Shown piece after piece: positions 1-7,294 of a stretch of 38,914 nt of DNA. The notes beneath the pieces were generated by a model. The model was not told where the DNA came from and made no database searches. It saw only the letters and a program-made list of their open reading frames with translations. The position numbers were made by a program, and so were the translations under genes. Within the stretch, counting starts at the first letter, position 1. The number at the start of each line of letters is the position of its first letter. The DNA is from a bacterium M00.F.Ca.ET.205.01.1.1 (lineage in GTDB: Bacteria > Pseudomonadota > Alphaproteobacteria > Rhizobiales > Rhizobiaceae). Location: positions 1 through 38,914 of the forward strand of contig SRUQ01000020.1 of assembly GCA_004791255.1 (NCBI GenBank). Direction: 5' to 3'.

Positions 1-111
1 GATGCCGTTGAGCACCTTGCGGTCGTCAACGCGTGCCACACCGCGGACCTTGTTGGGGAGATGAGGCGCGATGATGCCCCATTCAAAATCGCTCAATTCA
101 TACCGACGCAT
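1..111 (-). mobile_element. IS5-type transposase, N-terminal 37 residues (runs off the window)
   Basis: Reading the minus strand from the ATG at 111 gives 37 codons open to the window edge. They begin MRRYELSDFEWGIIAPHLP and continue with a V-R-G-V-A-R-V-D-D-R-K-V-L-N-G-I stretch. This is the characteristic start of IS5-family transposases, where it precedes the DDE domain. A GGAGG about 6 bases upstream of the ATG fits a ribosome binding site. Only the N-terminus is visible, so whether the element is intact cannot be told. A candidate outer end of the element lies near 165-184. Confidence 0.85.
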
Positions 112-1009
112 CAAAGCCTCCAAAAGAAGCCTTGAATCAGAACTTACCTCAGCACGATACCCAGTTTATGAGTTTGCGACCTAATCCGCTTCGACTCACC
201 ACGCCTTGCCGCATCGATGCGCGGGACGGGCTGCATGCTGGCCAGCGCGATAGCAGCGCATCTCGCGAATGCGAGCCCACTCGAAGACAGCGTGCGCAAA
301 GCCAAGCTGTTTGTTTTCGGGAAACTGCAGAAGAATGCAGCCATGCATGTAAGTGATCGCTTTTGCGGTGGTTCGCTGATCACTCGCAAGAGCTGAACTG
401 GCGACCACGCTTGTCCAACGAAAACGAGTTCAGCAGCTTTGCAAGGACCGGAAGAGCTGTCCCTTTTTTTCGGCATCCGCGGAAAAGTCTTTCAGCCAAA
501 CCCGACTATTATGGTCTTCCTGTCGTATTTCTGAATGCCATTGCACGGTAGAGTGACTGGACTTCATCGCATTCGTGGCACGGAAGGGCAGCCGGCCATC
601 GTACAAGCTGAGGCACCCCAAGACGGCGCAGACCGTCACGCTCTTACGTCAGGCACCTGCACGGATCACCTCTCAAAAATGGCAGGTCGGTCCCGGCATC
701 GAGACGCCGTCGCGAGATTTTCGCGGCCGTGGTGGCTTCGTCTGTCGTCCGCAGGGCGAAGTGCGCAGCAGATGAGAACGTGCGAGGGCTCAAATGCGCC
801 TGAACCGCATGCGACGAGAACACGATCTTCGATGCTGTCTGATGAGCATAAACGGGACGGCCAACCGCTGTTCGAGGCGCTAGGTCGACTCGATGTAGCA
901 CAGGAGGCACTGCGGTCGATCACGGCCGGTTGACCGACAGGCCAGCCGCGCCACCATCTCAAAGCGCCTTTGTCGGTTTGCGGGGCTCGGCGCAAATCTG
1001 GCAGCGAAA
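112..1009. other. Gene-poor stretch downstream of the IS element
   Basis: Several short open frames exist on both strands (the longest about 130 codons). None has a recognisable domain, a convincing ribosome binding site or a composition that favours one frame. Arg/Ser/Pro-rich translations in all frames are what high-GC non-coding DNA gives. It is probably decayed sequence next to the insertion element. No RNA gene was recognised. Confidence 0.5.
165..184. repeat. Candidate outer end of the IS5-type element
   Basis: About 54 bases upstream of the transposase start lies a sequence beginning TTTATGAGTT and ending CCTAA. It matches 16 of 20 positions with a sequence at 20059-20078. One copy sits where the transposase-proximal end of the insertion sequence should be, so both may be ends of related elements. 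The opposite end and the target duplication are outside the window. Confidence 0.35.
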
Positions 1010-1193
1010 GGCGGAGTGCGAGCGACGCCTGTCTTGCCAGGAGCTCGTCGAGCTCCGCCTCATCCGTGACACCGGCTTGGTATGAAAGATGGTATAGGAT
1101 GTCCGCTGCTCGCGATCAGCCTCGGTTTCGTTCGGAAGGCTAGTTCGATCAAAATACGCGCCCGAGTAGCACGATTTCTTCGGGAGTGAGCAT
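1010..1193 (-). pseudogene. Decayed small gene with two apparent frameshifts
   Basis: From the ATG at 1193 the minus strand reads MLTPEEIVLLGRVF and then hits a stop at 1149-1151. Moving one base at the T-run there continues as D-R-T-S-L-P-N-E-T-E-A-D-R-E-Q-R. A second shift near 1103-1108 continues as A-D-I-L-Y-H-L-S-Y-Q-A-G-V-T-D-E-A-E-L-D-E-L-L-A-R. Joined, the three pieces give a coherent, charged, protein-like sequence of about 60 residues. I do not recognise the family. The neighbouring DNA shows no other gene, consistent with a fossil. Confidence 0.35.
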
Positions 1194-1334
1194 CTGTCTG
1201 CTAAAGGGCGTAGGGGCCACCGCAAAAACGGCGGCGGCAACAAAAGCGCAATCGATGCGAATTTCGTGACGACCACCGTTCTGTCCTTCAGCACGATTTT
1301 GCGCAATGCCGCCACTTACCGCGCGTCCCGCGCC

Positions 1335-1931
1335 TCAGACTGCTCGTTGGTAAGCCCAGAGCTGTGCGGGCGGGATGTTGCGGACGACGAAATCATAGTG
1401 AGACACCACGTAGCGGTCCGGCATTTTGATCACCGGCGACAAAGGTCCGTAGGTGATCTGAATCACAGGTCTGCCAGCGGGTATGCGGGCCAGCAAATCT
1501 TCAAGCAGGCCAACACGCTGTGCCATCGGAAAGCTCAACAGCGGTACCGCACTTATCACACAGTCGAATTGCTCCCCGCTCCGCTCGGCAAGCACTTCCT
1601 CCAGCGCGAACGCATCGCCCAATCGAAAATCCACGCCCGCAAAGACTCGCGTCAGGCGCTGATAGAAATCCTTGGAATACTCGACCGAAACCAGTTGATG
1701 CGGCTTGATGCCTCTTTCCAGGATTGCCTTGGTGATGACGCCAGTTCCTGCGCCAAGTTCAAGAACCGGCAATCCGGATTCCGGATTGATGATGCTTGCC
1801 ATACGACGCGCGGCATGAACGGACGTTGGCATCAGCGCGCCCACTCGTTTCTTGTCCTTCTGCCAGCCCTTGAAGAATTGCACTTCTTCTTCGAACTTCC
1901 TGCCGAGGCGCTCTTTCAATCGAAACACCAT
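1335..1931 (-). CDS. pmtA: Phosphatidylethanolamine N-methyltransferase (rhizobial PmtA type)
   Basis: This enzyme transfers methyl groups from S-adenosylmethionine to phosphatidylethanolamine on the way to phosphatidylcholine, acting at the inner membrane. The 198-residue product has the SAM-binding loop LELGAGTG at residues 57-64, a basic N-terminus (VFRLKERLGRKFEEE), and the C-terminal DFVVRNIPPAQLWAY block typical of rhizobial PmtA; its length fits the family. A GTG at 1937 is also possible. The ATG at 1931 is preferred because family members start M-x-F-R-L-K-E-R-L-G and a GGAG lies 5 bases upstream. It is 75 bases downstream of panC on the same strand and may be cotranscribed with it. 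Confidence 0.88.
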   Translation of the reverse strand: MVFRLKERLGRKFEEEVQFFKGWQKDKKRVGALMPTSVHAARRMASIINPESGLPVLELGAGTGVITKAILERGIKPHQLVSVEYSKDFYQRLTRVFAGVDFRLGDAFALEEVLAERSGEQFDCVISAVPLLSFPMAQRVGLLEDLLARIPAGRPVIQITYGPLSPVIKMPDRYVVSHYDFVVRNIPPAQLWAYQRAV

Positions 1932-2006
1932 ATCCACTCCCTGCTCCGGCCATTTGTCTGGGTCATTTGACGACGCACCTTTTTACAAGCCCTGCGGCAT
2001 TCTCAA

Positions 2007-2897
2007 TCATGCGGCATTGGCTGCCGCGAGCAGCTCGCCTTTGCGCTGGCCGGGCAGAACTCCGAGGTTATCGATAAGCCGCGTCCCGCCGATCCAGGCG
2101 GCGGCGATCAGGCGGGCCGGTCGATCCGCGGCGGAAAGCGGCGACAGGTCATGGTCTGCTCGTAGCTCGAGATACTCGACCTCGTCGTAACCGGCAGCGA
2201 GGATCGCTTGCCTGGCCTCGGCAAGCACAAGCTCGGCTGGCAATCCCGCCGACAATCGCCCGGCCGAAGCCGACAGGACTTCGGCGAGCCTTGGCGCTGC
2301 CAAGCGCTGTGCGGCCGAGAGCCTGACATTGCGCGACGACATCGCCAGGCCGTCGACTTCCCGTACCGTTGGACATGCTACAATCTCGATTGGAATGTCG
2401 AGATCGCGGACGAGCCGGCGAACGACGTGCGGTTGCTGGAAATCCTTCTCGCCGAAGAAGGCGAGATCAGCACGCGTCTGTAAAAAGAGCTTGGCGACGA
2501 CGGTTGCCACGCCGTCGAAATGGCCGGCACGGAACGCGCCGCACAGGCCCCTGCTCACTCCACTCACCGAGATCGTGGTGGCGAAACCTTCCGGATACAC
2601 CTCCGCTGCATTTGGCGCGTAGAGCAGATGAGCGCCCAGCGGCGCAAGCTTGGCGGCATCGTCATGCTCAGTGCGCGGGTAGGCCGCAAGATCGGCCGCG
2701 CTGTTAAACTGTTTCGGGTTGACGAACAGCGTCACGATGACCCGGTCCGCCTTGGCGAGCGCGGCACGCACCAGGCTCAGATGGCCTTCATGCAAGGCCC
2801 CCATGGTCGGCACGACAGCGACCTTCAGGCCATTCTGACGCCATGCCGCGACAGCCATGCGCAATTCGGCGACGGTTCGTGCGATCGGAATGGTCAT
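2007..2897 (-). CDS. panC: Pantothenate synthetase
   Basis: Catalyses ATP-dependent condensation of pantoate with beta-alanine to pantothenate, the last step of vitamin B5 synthesis, in the cytosol. The 296-residue product carries the nucleotidyltransferase signature PTMGALHEGHLSLV at about residues 30-43 (HIGH-like H36 and H39), the FGEKDFQQ block, and the MSSRNVRLS segment that closes the active site. The length is normal, with a slightly extended C-terminus. The ATG at 2897 follows the panB stop by 23 bases, so the two genes very likely form a panBC operon read leftwards. Confidence 0.95.
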   Translation of the reverse strand: MTIPIARTVAELRMAVAAWRQNGLKVAVVPTMGALHEGHLSLVRAALAKADRVIVTLFVNPKQFNSAADLAAYPRTEHDDAAKLAPLGAHLLYAPNAAEVYPEGFATTISVSGVSRGLCGAFRAGHFDGVATVVAKLFLQTRADLAFFGEKDFQQPHVVRRLVRDLDIPIEIVACPTVREVDGLAMSSRNVRLSAAQRLAAPRLAEVLSASAGRLSAGLPAELVLAEARQAILAAGYDEVEYLELRADHDLSPLSAADRPARLIAAAWIGGTRLIDNLGVLPGQRKGELLAAANAA

Positions 2898-2920
2898 GCT
2901 GCTTCTCCACCATCGACCGT

Positions 2921-3739
2921 CTATGGCGCATCGCCGAACAGATGCTCGGCCGCCGGAAAGCGGCGGTCGCGCACCTCCTGCGCATAGACCGCAATCGCCT
3001 CCCCGGCGATCTCACCGAGTTCGGCATAGCGCTTGACGAATTTCGGCCGGAAGTCGCCGAAGATGCCCAACATGTCGTCGACGACGAGAATCTGCCCGTC
3101 ACAGGCCGCCGAGACGCCGATACCGATGGTCGGGATGGCTACCTCTGCGGATATCCGGTGGGCGAGCGCCTCGGGGACCTTCTCCAGCACCACCGAGAAT
3201 GCTCCGGCCTCGGCCACCGCGAGGGCATCGCGCCTGATGCGTTCGCCGTCCTCGCCTCTGCCCTGGACGCGGTAGCCGCCGAAGGTGTTGACCGCCTGAG
3301 GCGTCAGGCCGACATGGCCCATGACCGGCACGCCGCGCGCTGTGAGGAAGCGGATCGTCTCCGCCATTGCTTCGCCACCTTCGAGCTTGACCGCCGCGCA
3401 GCCGGTTTCCGCCACGACACGTGCAGCATTGCGGAAGGCCTGCTCGAGGCTTTCCTCGTAGGAGCCGAACGGCATGTCGACCATCATCAGCGCCTGCTCG
3501 AGGCCGCGTCGCACGGCCTGGCCGTGCATGATCATCATCTCAAGCGTCACGCCCGGCGTCGACGGCAAGCCGTGGAGCACCATGCCGACGCTGTCGCCGA
3601 CGAGAACAATGTCACAATGCTGATTAACGAGCTTTGCGATCGGCGTGGTATAGGCCGTCAGGCAGACGAGCGGAGTGCCACCCTTCCGGGGACGAATATC
3701 CGGCGGTGTGATCGCCTTGGTGTTAGCAACCGCACTCAA
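2921..3739 (-). CDS. panB: 3-methyl-2-oxobutanoate hydroxymethyltransferase (TTG start)
   Basis: Forms ketopantoate from 2-oxoisovalerate and methylene-tetrahydrofolate, the first committed step of pantothenate synthesis. Visible family blocks are CLTAYTTPIAKLVNQ, the metal/substrate motif VGDSVGMVLHG, GHVGLTPQ and GIGVSAACDGQILV. The open frame extends to an ATG at 3892, but the extra N-terminus is not family-like. The best start is the TTG at 3739 (product begins M-S-A-V-A-N-T-K), with AAGGAG at 3746-3751 six bases upstream; a second TTG directly precedes it. That gives 272 residues, the usual size. It is the first gene of the panB-panC pair. Confidence 0.92.
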   Translation of the reverse strand: MSAVANTKAITPPDIRPRKGGTPLVCLTAYTTPIAKLVNQHCDIVLVGDSVGMVLHGLPSTPGVTLEMMIMHGQAVRRGLEQALMMVDMPFGSYEESLEQAFRNAARVVAETGCAAVKLEGGEAMAETIRFLTARGVPVMGHVGLTPQAVNTFGGYRVQGRGEDGERIRRDALAVAEAGAFSVVLEKVPEALAHRISAEVAIPTIGIGVSAACDGQILVVDDMLGIFGDFRPKFVKRYAELGEIAGEAIAVYAQEVRDRRFPAAEHLFGDAP

Positions 3740-4714
3740 CAAGGGCTCCTTCCCCAACGTTACCAACCATGGATGCCGCGTTTGGCACATTTTTGTGCAG
3801 GTGCGAAGAGCTAAAACTGCCCACGAGCGTGATGTTGACGAGTCGACAGTCACGTCAGAGTCAATCAATCGGTTCAGCTGCTTCAGCAGCACACCTCAGC
3901 CGACCAGTCCAGGGATCATAGTCAGCAAAGCCAACCAGGAAGGCTGATCGGGAGGTAAGGCGAACGACGTCAAAGCGGTCTTGATCGCCGTGATGGTCGC
4001 CCGCAATGTAGTGATGTGGACGCGGGGGCTTGGCCGCCCAATATGGGGGGCATAAGGATTTGGTGCGCCGTTCACCAGAACGGTCCATCCTCCACGTGCT
4101 CGTGCAGAGCCGGCGAAATGCTGGGACTGCGAAGCGGCGGCTGCGCAAGCTGCTGGAGGCACAAGGCCGTGCGCCCAGGGCCATGATCATGTGGTGAGCC
4201 GGCAAAAACTGGCCCAGGGTGTGCCATCCGGATATGCCGATCACCCTCTCACCCTCAATCGCCGACGCGCTTCAAATTCCCCCTCCAGCACTTAGAAACG
4301 GTGCCCTGCCGGTGGGGAGGACACCGTCGGGGCATCCGCGCACAGGTCTCGGTTCAGTAACGACCGGACAGCGGCGGCAGTCTGCAGCTGCGGCAGGACC
4401 GATTCCGGCCGCTCACATGGAACGCGATCGAGAGGACTATCTGGGCCCAAGCTCGAGTAGCAACAGCTATCGGAATCTGACGGAAGTTTGGGATGCGAAG
4501 GCATTGAGCGAGCAATGTCCGAGAAACCGAACCAATCCACAGAAATATTTTGTTGGTATTTTTGTTGGCTAGTCCTGCTATTGCGCCAGCCCCAACTATC
4601 TGGAAACAAAGCCAGATTTCCTTCGCTTCGGTTCCGCCTCTGGGCACCATCCCCTCTTCTCCCCATAGTCCCTTTCGCCGAACCTTCTACGCATCGACCT
4701 TGCCGAGGTTTTCC
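3740..4714. other. Intergenic stretch with no intact gene
   Basis: Between panB and the acylphosphatase-like gene there is nearly 1 kb in which no open frame resembles a protein. The only recognisable content is an IS6-type transposase scrap at 4087-4197. The panB promoter must lie in the first part, but no clear -35/-10 pair stands out. The 4540-4570 part is markedly AT-richer than its surroundings. Confidence 0.5.
4087..4197 (+). pseudogene. IS6-family transposase fragment
   Basis: The plus strand encodes I-L-H-V-L-V-Q-S-R-R-N, then A-G-T-A-K-R-R-L-R-K-L-L-E-A-Q-G-R-A-P-R-A-M-I, then a stop at 4195-4197. This matches the stretch just after the first catalytic Asp region of IS6/IS240-type DDE transposases (typically LDVLVQSRRN...AAKRFLRKLLK..GRAPRVMITDK). 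The flanking transposase segments are absent or unrecognisable in every frame, so this is a short internal relic. Confidence 0.65.
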
Positions 4715-4984
4715 ATGAGCGAGCAAAATCGACATTCCTGGCGGGAGCGCATGACGATCCTCGGCGATGTCGAAGCTGCGTCTTTTCTGCCGTGGATCGA
4801 GCGTCATGCCGCCAAGCTCGGGCTCGCGCAGGCCATATGCGTCGCCGGTCCCGATCGGATCGAGCTCGACGTCGCCGGTCCGGCGGAGCTGATCGATATG
4901 ATGGAGATGGGGTGCTGCCTTGGACCAATCGATGTCTGGGTCGAGACCATTCGCCGGACGCCGATCGAGAACGAATCGAGCTAG
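4715..4984 (+). CDS. Small acylphosphatase-like protein lacking the catalytic Arg
   Basis: The 89-residue product has the length and layout of acylphosphatases. It has a GDVEAASFLPWIERHAAKLGL block in the position of the family loop G-x-V-Q-G-V-x-F-R, then an I-E-L-D-V-A-G-P segment, then G-P-I-D-V-W-V-E near the end. The phosphate-binding Arg after the loop Phe is Leu here, and the Asn of the second active-site element is not apparent. If the fold assignment is right, it is probably not an active acylphosphatase and may bind a ligand or partner. The gene stands alone, 160 bases ahead of the Rieske operon, with the ATG at 4715 preceded by a weak GAGG. Confidence 0.6.
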   Translation: MSEQNRHSWRERMTILGDVEAASFLPWIERHAAKLGLAQAICVAGPDRIELDVAGPAELIDMMEMGCCLGPIDVWVETIRRTPIENESS

Positions 4985-5144
4985 GTTTTGAAGGCTGTGG
5001 CCCTGCCCGGGAGACGCCATGCCCCTTTTTTAGGCATTATTGTCAGTGAGGAAATATTGTGCAAACGTGACCGGGCTTATTAGCAAAATCTCTTGACCGC
5101 GAAGCAGTGGTCGGGAGATGCTGATGTCGTTTGAAAGTTGACGT

Positions 5145-5795
5145 ATGCCCCCCTATCCGACCGGCTCATGGATGCCTGTTGCCCTCTCCGCGGACTTGCC
5201 GGCGGGAACCGTAATGCCGGCACAATCCCCGGCCGGACCGGTAGCCCTTTGGCGAACCCGCTCCGGCCGTGCGGCGGCCTTTGCCGACAGATGCCCCCAT
5301 CGCGGCATGCGCCTTTCCCACGGCTTCGTACGCGGTGAGACTCTGTCCTGCATCTATCACGGCTGGAGCTACGCCCAGGCGGGAAACTGCCTGCGCATTC
5401 CGGCCCATCCGGCACTGACGCCGCCGGACACGATTCGTGTCGCGACGCAGCACGTCGAGGATGGCGGCGGCATCATATGGATTTCGGTTGGCGAACCCGC
5501 CGCCCCGCCGCCGCGGTTCGAGGGCCTTGCACCGCTCCGTTCCATGGTGGTGGAAGCGGGTATCGTGGCGCTGGAGGCGGCGGCGGGCACGAGGGCCGCC
5601 GGAGGCCTGCTCGACTACACGCACGATGACCGGGCCGTCCGGCTGCTGCTTGCTCCCGAAGGGCAGGCGCGCACGCTGATGCATGTTCTGGCGGACGAGG
5701 ACAGCAATCCGGGCGAGCGTATCGCCGCGTCGAGGGCCGCCGAGTCGCTGCGGCGGGTGGCCGAGGATATTGCGCGCGGCGGGATCGCCCGATGA
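5145..5795 (+). CDS. Stand-alone Rieske [2Fe-2S] protein
   Basis: The 216-residue product has an N-terminal Rieske domain with all four cluster ligands: Cys50-x-His52, then 16 residues, then Cys69-x2-His72 (motifs CPHRG and CIYHGW). The N-terminus (GSWMPVALSADLP) resembles the start of Rieske oxygenase alpha subunits. Instead of a catalytic iron domain it has about 100 residues without a recognised motif, and no D-x2-H-x4-H. It therefore probably passes electrons to a partner, most plausibly the next gene product, with which it shares an ATGA overlap (5792-5795). An in-frame TGA at 5139 fixes the ATG at 5145 as the earliest start; the ribosome binding site is weak. No reductase is encoded nearby. 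First gene of the operon. Confidence 0.85.
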   Translation: MPPYPTGSWMPVALSADLPAGTVMPAQSPAGPVALWRTRSGRAAAFADRCPHRGMRLSHGFVRGETLSCIYHGWSYAQAGNCLRIPAHPALTPPDTIRVATQHVEDGGGIIWISVGEPAAPPPRFEGLAPLRSMVVEAGIVALEAAAGTRAAGGLLDYTHDDRAVRLLLAPEGQARTLMHVLADEDSNPGERIAASRAAESLRRVAEDIARGGIAR

Positions 5796-6637
5796 CCCGC
5801 GACACTATGATCGACGGATGGTATCCTGTCAGCCTTGCCAGCCAGCTCGATGCGCACGGGCGCAGCACGGCCCTGATGGGCGAGCCGATAGAAGTGAGGC
5901 GCGGCGAAGACGGAAACGCGAAGGTCACGGGCGGCAACGGACGTGCCCTACCGGCCTGCATCCGCTATGGCCATGTCTGGTCATCGCTCGGCGATCCACA
6001 AAAGCCGCTGTTTGCGATCCCCGAAGCCGATCAGCCCGGCCGCCGGCTCGTCGATGTCGGCGTGGTTCGCGTGCGCTGCTCGCCGTTGCGCGCGGTGGAG
6101 AACTTCCTGGACATTGCGCATTTTCCATTCGTCCATACCGACATATTGGGAGCCGAACCGCACACGGAGGTCCAGAACTACAAGGTCGAGATCCGAGAGG
6201 ACGAGGACGAGGTTTGGGCGACCCAGGTAAGGTTCTACCAGCCGCAGGCCGCCAAGTCGGCGGAAGGCGGCATAACGACGGAATATATGTATCGCGTGCC
6301 CGCGCCGACCTGCTCGATCCTCTACAAGACCTGTCCGCCGCGCCCGGGCGAATGGGACGTTATTACGCTTTTCGTCCAGCCTCTTGCCGAAGACCTTTGC
6401 GACGTGTGGCCATGGATGGCGCTGTTCGACGACGAGACGCCGATGACAGACCTGATCCATTTCCAGCAGACGATCTTCGTCCAGGACCGGTCCATCCTCG
6501 AAAACCAGATTCCGAGGCTGCTACCGCTCGATCCCGGTATGGAGATTCCCACGCGAGCCGACCTGACCTCGGTTGCCTACCGGCGCTGGCTGAAGCGCCA
6601 TGGCTACACTTACGGCGCGCAACTGGTGGCGCAATGA
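5792..6637 (+). CDS. Rieske-type oxygenase catalytic subunit without its own Rieske cluster
   Basis: The 281-residue product carries the mononuclear iron motif N104-x2-D107-x2-H110-x4-H115 of Rieske oxygenase alpha subunits. Asp107 is the residue that normally bridges to a neighbouring Rieske cluster, and a QDRSILENQ segment near the C-terminus probably supplies the third iron ligand. The first 75 residues keep family features at both ends (DGWYPV; YGHVWSSLGDP), but the C-x-H...C-x2-H segment between them is gone. Electrons must then come from another protein, and the Rieske protein directly upstream (ATGA overlap) is the obvious donor. This resembles NdmC, the methylxanthine N7-demethylase subunit that relies on an extra Rieske domain in NdmD. 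The substrate is unknown; the neighbours point to a purine. The stop overlaps the GST start (ATGA, 6634-6637). Confidence 0.82.
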   Translation: MTRDTMIDGWYPVSLASQLDAHGRSTALMGEPIEVRRGEDGNAKVTGGNGRALPACIRYGHVWSSLGDPQKPLFAIPEADQPGRRLVDVGVVRVRCSPLRAVENFLDIAHFPFVHTDILGAEPHTEVQNYKVEIREDEDEVWATQVRFYQPQAAKSAEGGITTEYMYRVPAPTCSILYKTCPPRPGEWDVITLFVQPLAEDLCDVWPWMALFDDETPMTDLIHFQQTIFVQDRSILENQIPRLLPLDPGMEIPTRADLTSVAYRRWLKRHGYTYGAQLVAQ

Positions 6638-7293
6638 AGCTCTACGACTACGTGCTATCGCCGAGCTGCTACAAGGCGCGCCTGATGGCTGCGCTGGTCG
6701 GAGTGAAGCTCGACATCCGGCCCGTCGATTTCCATCCCGGTGCCGAGCATCGCGGTCCGGAACTCATGGCGCTCAATCCGGCGGGTTCGATCCCGATCCT
6801 CGAGGACGGCGACCTCGTCCTGACCGAATCCTCGGCCATGCTTGTCTACCTCGCCGCGAAGGCCGCACCGCAATGGTTGGGCAACGATACGGCCGGGCTG
6901 GCGGCGCGCGTTCAGCAATGGCTTTCCTTTTCGCATCGGCTGACCGCGAGCTTGGGGGCGGCCCGCCTGCACGAGATGCTGCTGCGTCCGGGCAATATCG
7001 ATGCCCTTCAGGGTCAGGGGACAGCGGCCCTGCGGGAGCTGGAAGCCGGCCTCGTCGAACAGCATATCCGCGGCCAGCGCTTCCTCGCATCAGACCGGCC
7101 GACTGTAGCCGACATCGCCTGTTTTCCCTATGTGGCGCTGGCGCCGGACGGCGGGGTCTCGCTCGATCCTTATCCCGCGATCCGTCTATGGTCGCGGACG
7201 ATCCGCGGTCTCGACGGCTTCATCGAGATGCCCGGCATCCACCGGCTGCACGAGCTCAAACCCGAGCCAGTCCCAGTAGTAGGCGAGGCCTGA
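6634..7293 (+). CDS. Glutathione S-transferase-like protein, possible oxygenase partner (NdmE-like)
   Basis: The 219-residue product has the two-domain layout of soluble GSTs. The N-terminal thioredoxin-like part contains SPSCYKARLMAALVG, NPAGSIPILEDGD and the glutathione-binding LTESSAMLVYLA. The C-terminal helical part contains FLASDRPTVADIACFPYV, with the conserved Asp of the N-capping box. It could use glutathione. In the known NdmCDE demethylase, however, a GST homologue (NdmE) is a structural partner needed by the Rieske-less subunit NdmC. Here a GST gene sits immediately after a Rieske-less oxygenase, in translational overlap. The parallel role is inferred from gene order. Confidence 0.85.
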   Translation: MKLYDYVLSPSCYKARLMAALVGVKLDIRPVDFHPGAEHRGPELMALNPAGSIPILEDGDLVLTESSAMLVYLAAKAAPQWLGNDTAGLAARVQQWLSFSHRLTASLGAARLHEMLLRPGNIDALQGQGTAALRELEAGLVEQHIRGQRFLASDRPTVADIACFPYVALAPDGGVSLDPYPAIRLWSRTIRGLDGFIEMPGIHRLHELKPEPVPVVGEA

Positions 7294-7294
7294 C

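Noticed and set aside
960..1010. F-A-A-R-F-A-P-S-P in a minus-strand frame, resembling the start of glutamyl-tRNA synthetase-like proteins
   Set aside because: The next family blocks (HLGHA and the L-R-I-E-D segment) are missing in all frames, so the match is probably chance.
5683..7293. Plus-strand open frame of 536 codons that ends with the GST sequence
   Set aside because: Only the part from 6634 is protein-like (GST). The upstream 300 codons are an Arg/Pro-rich out-of-frame reading of the oxygenase gene, so this is not a fusion.
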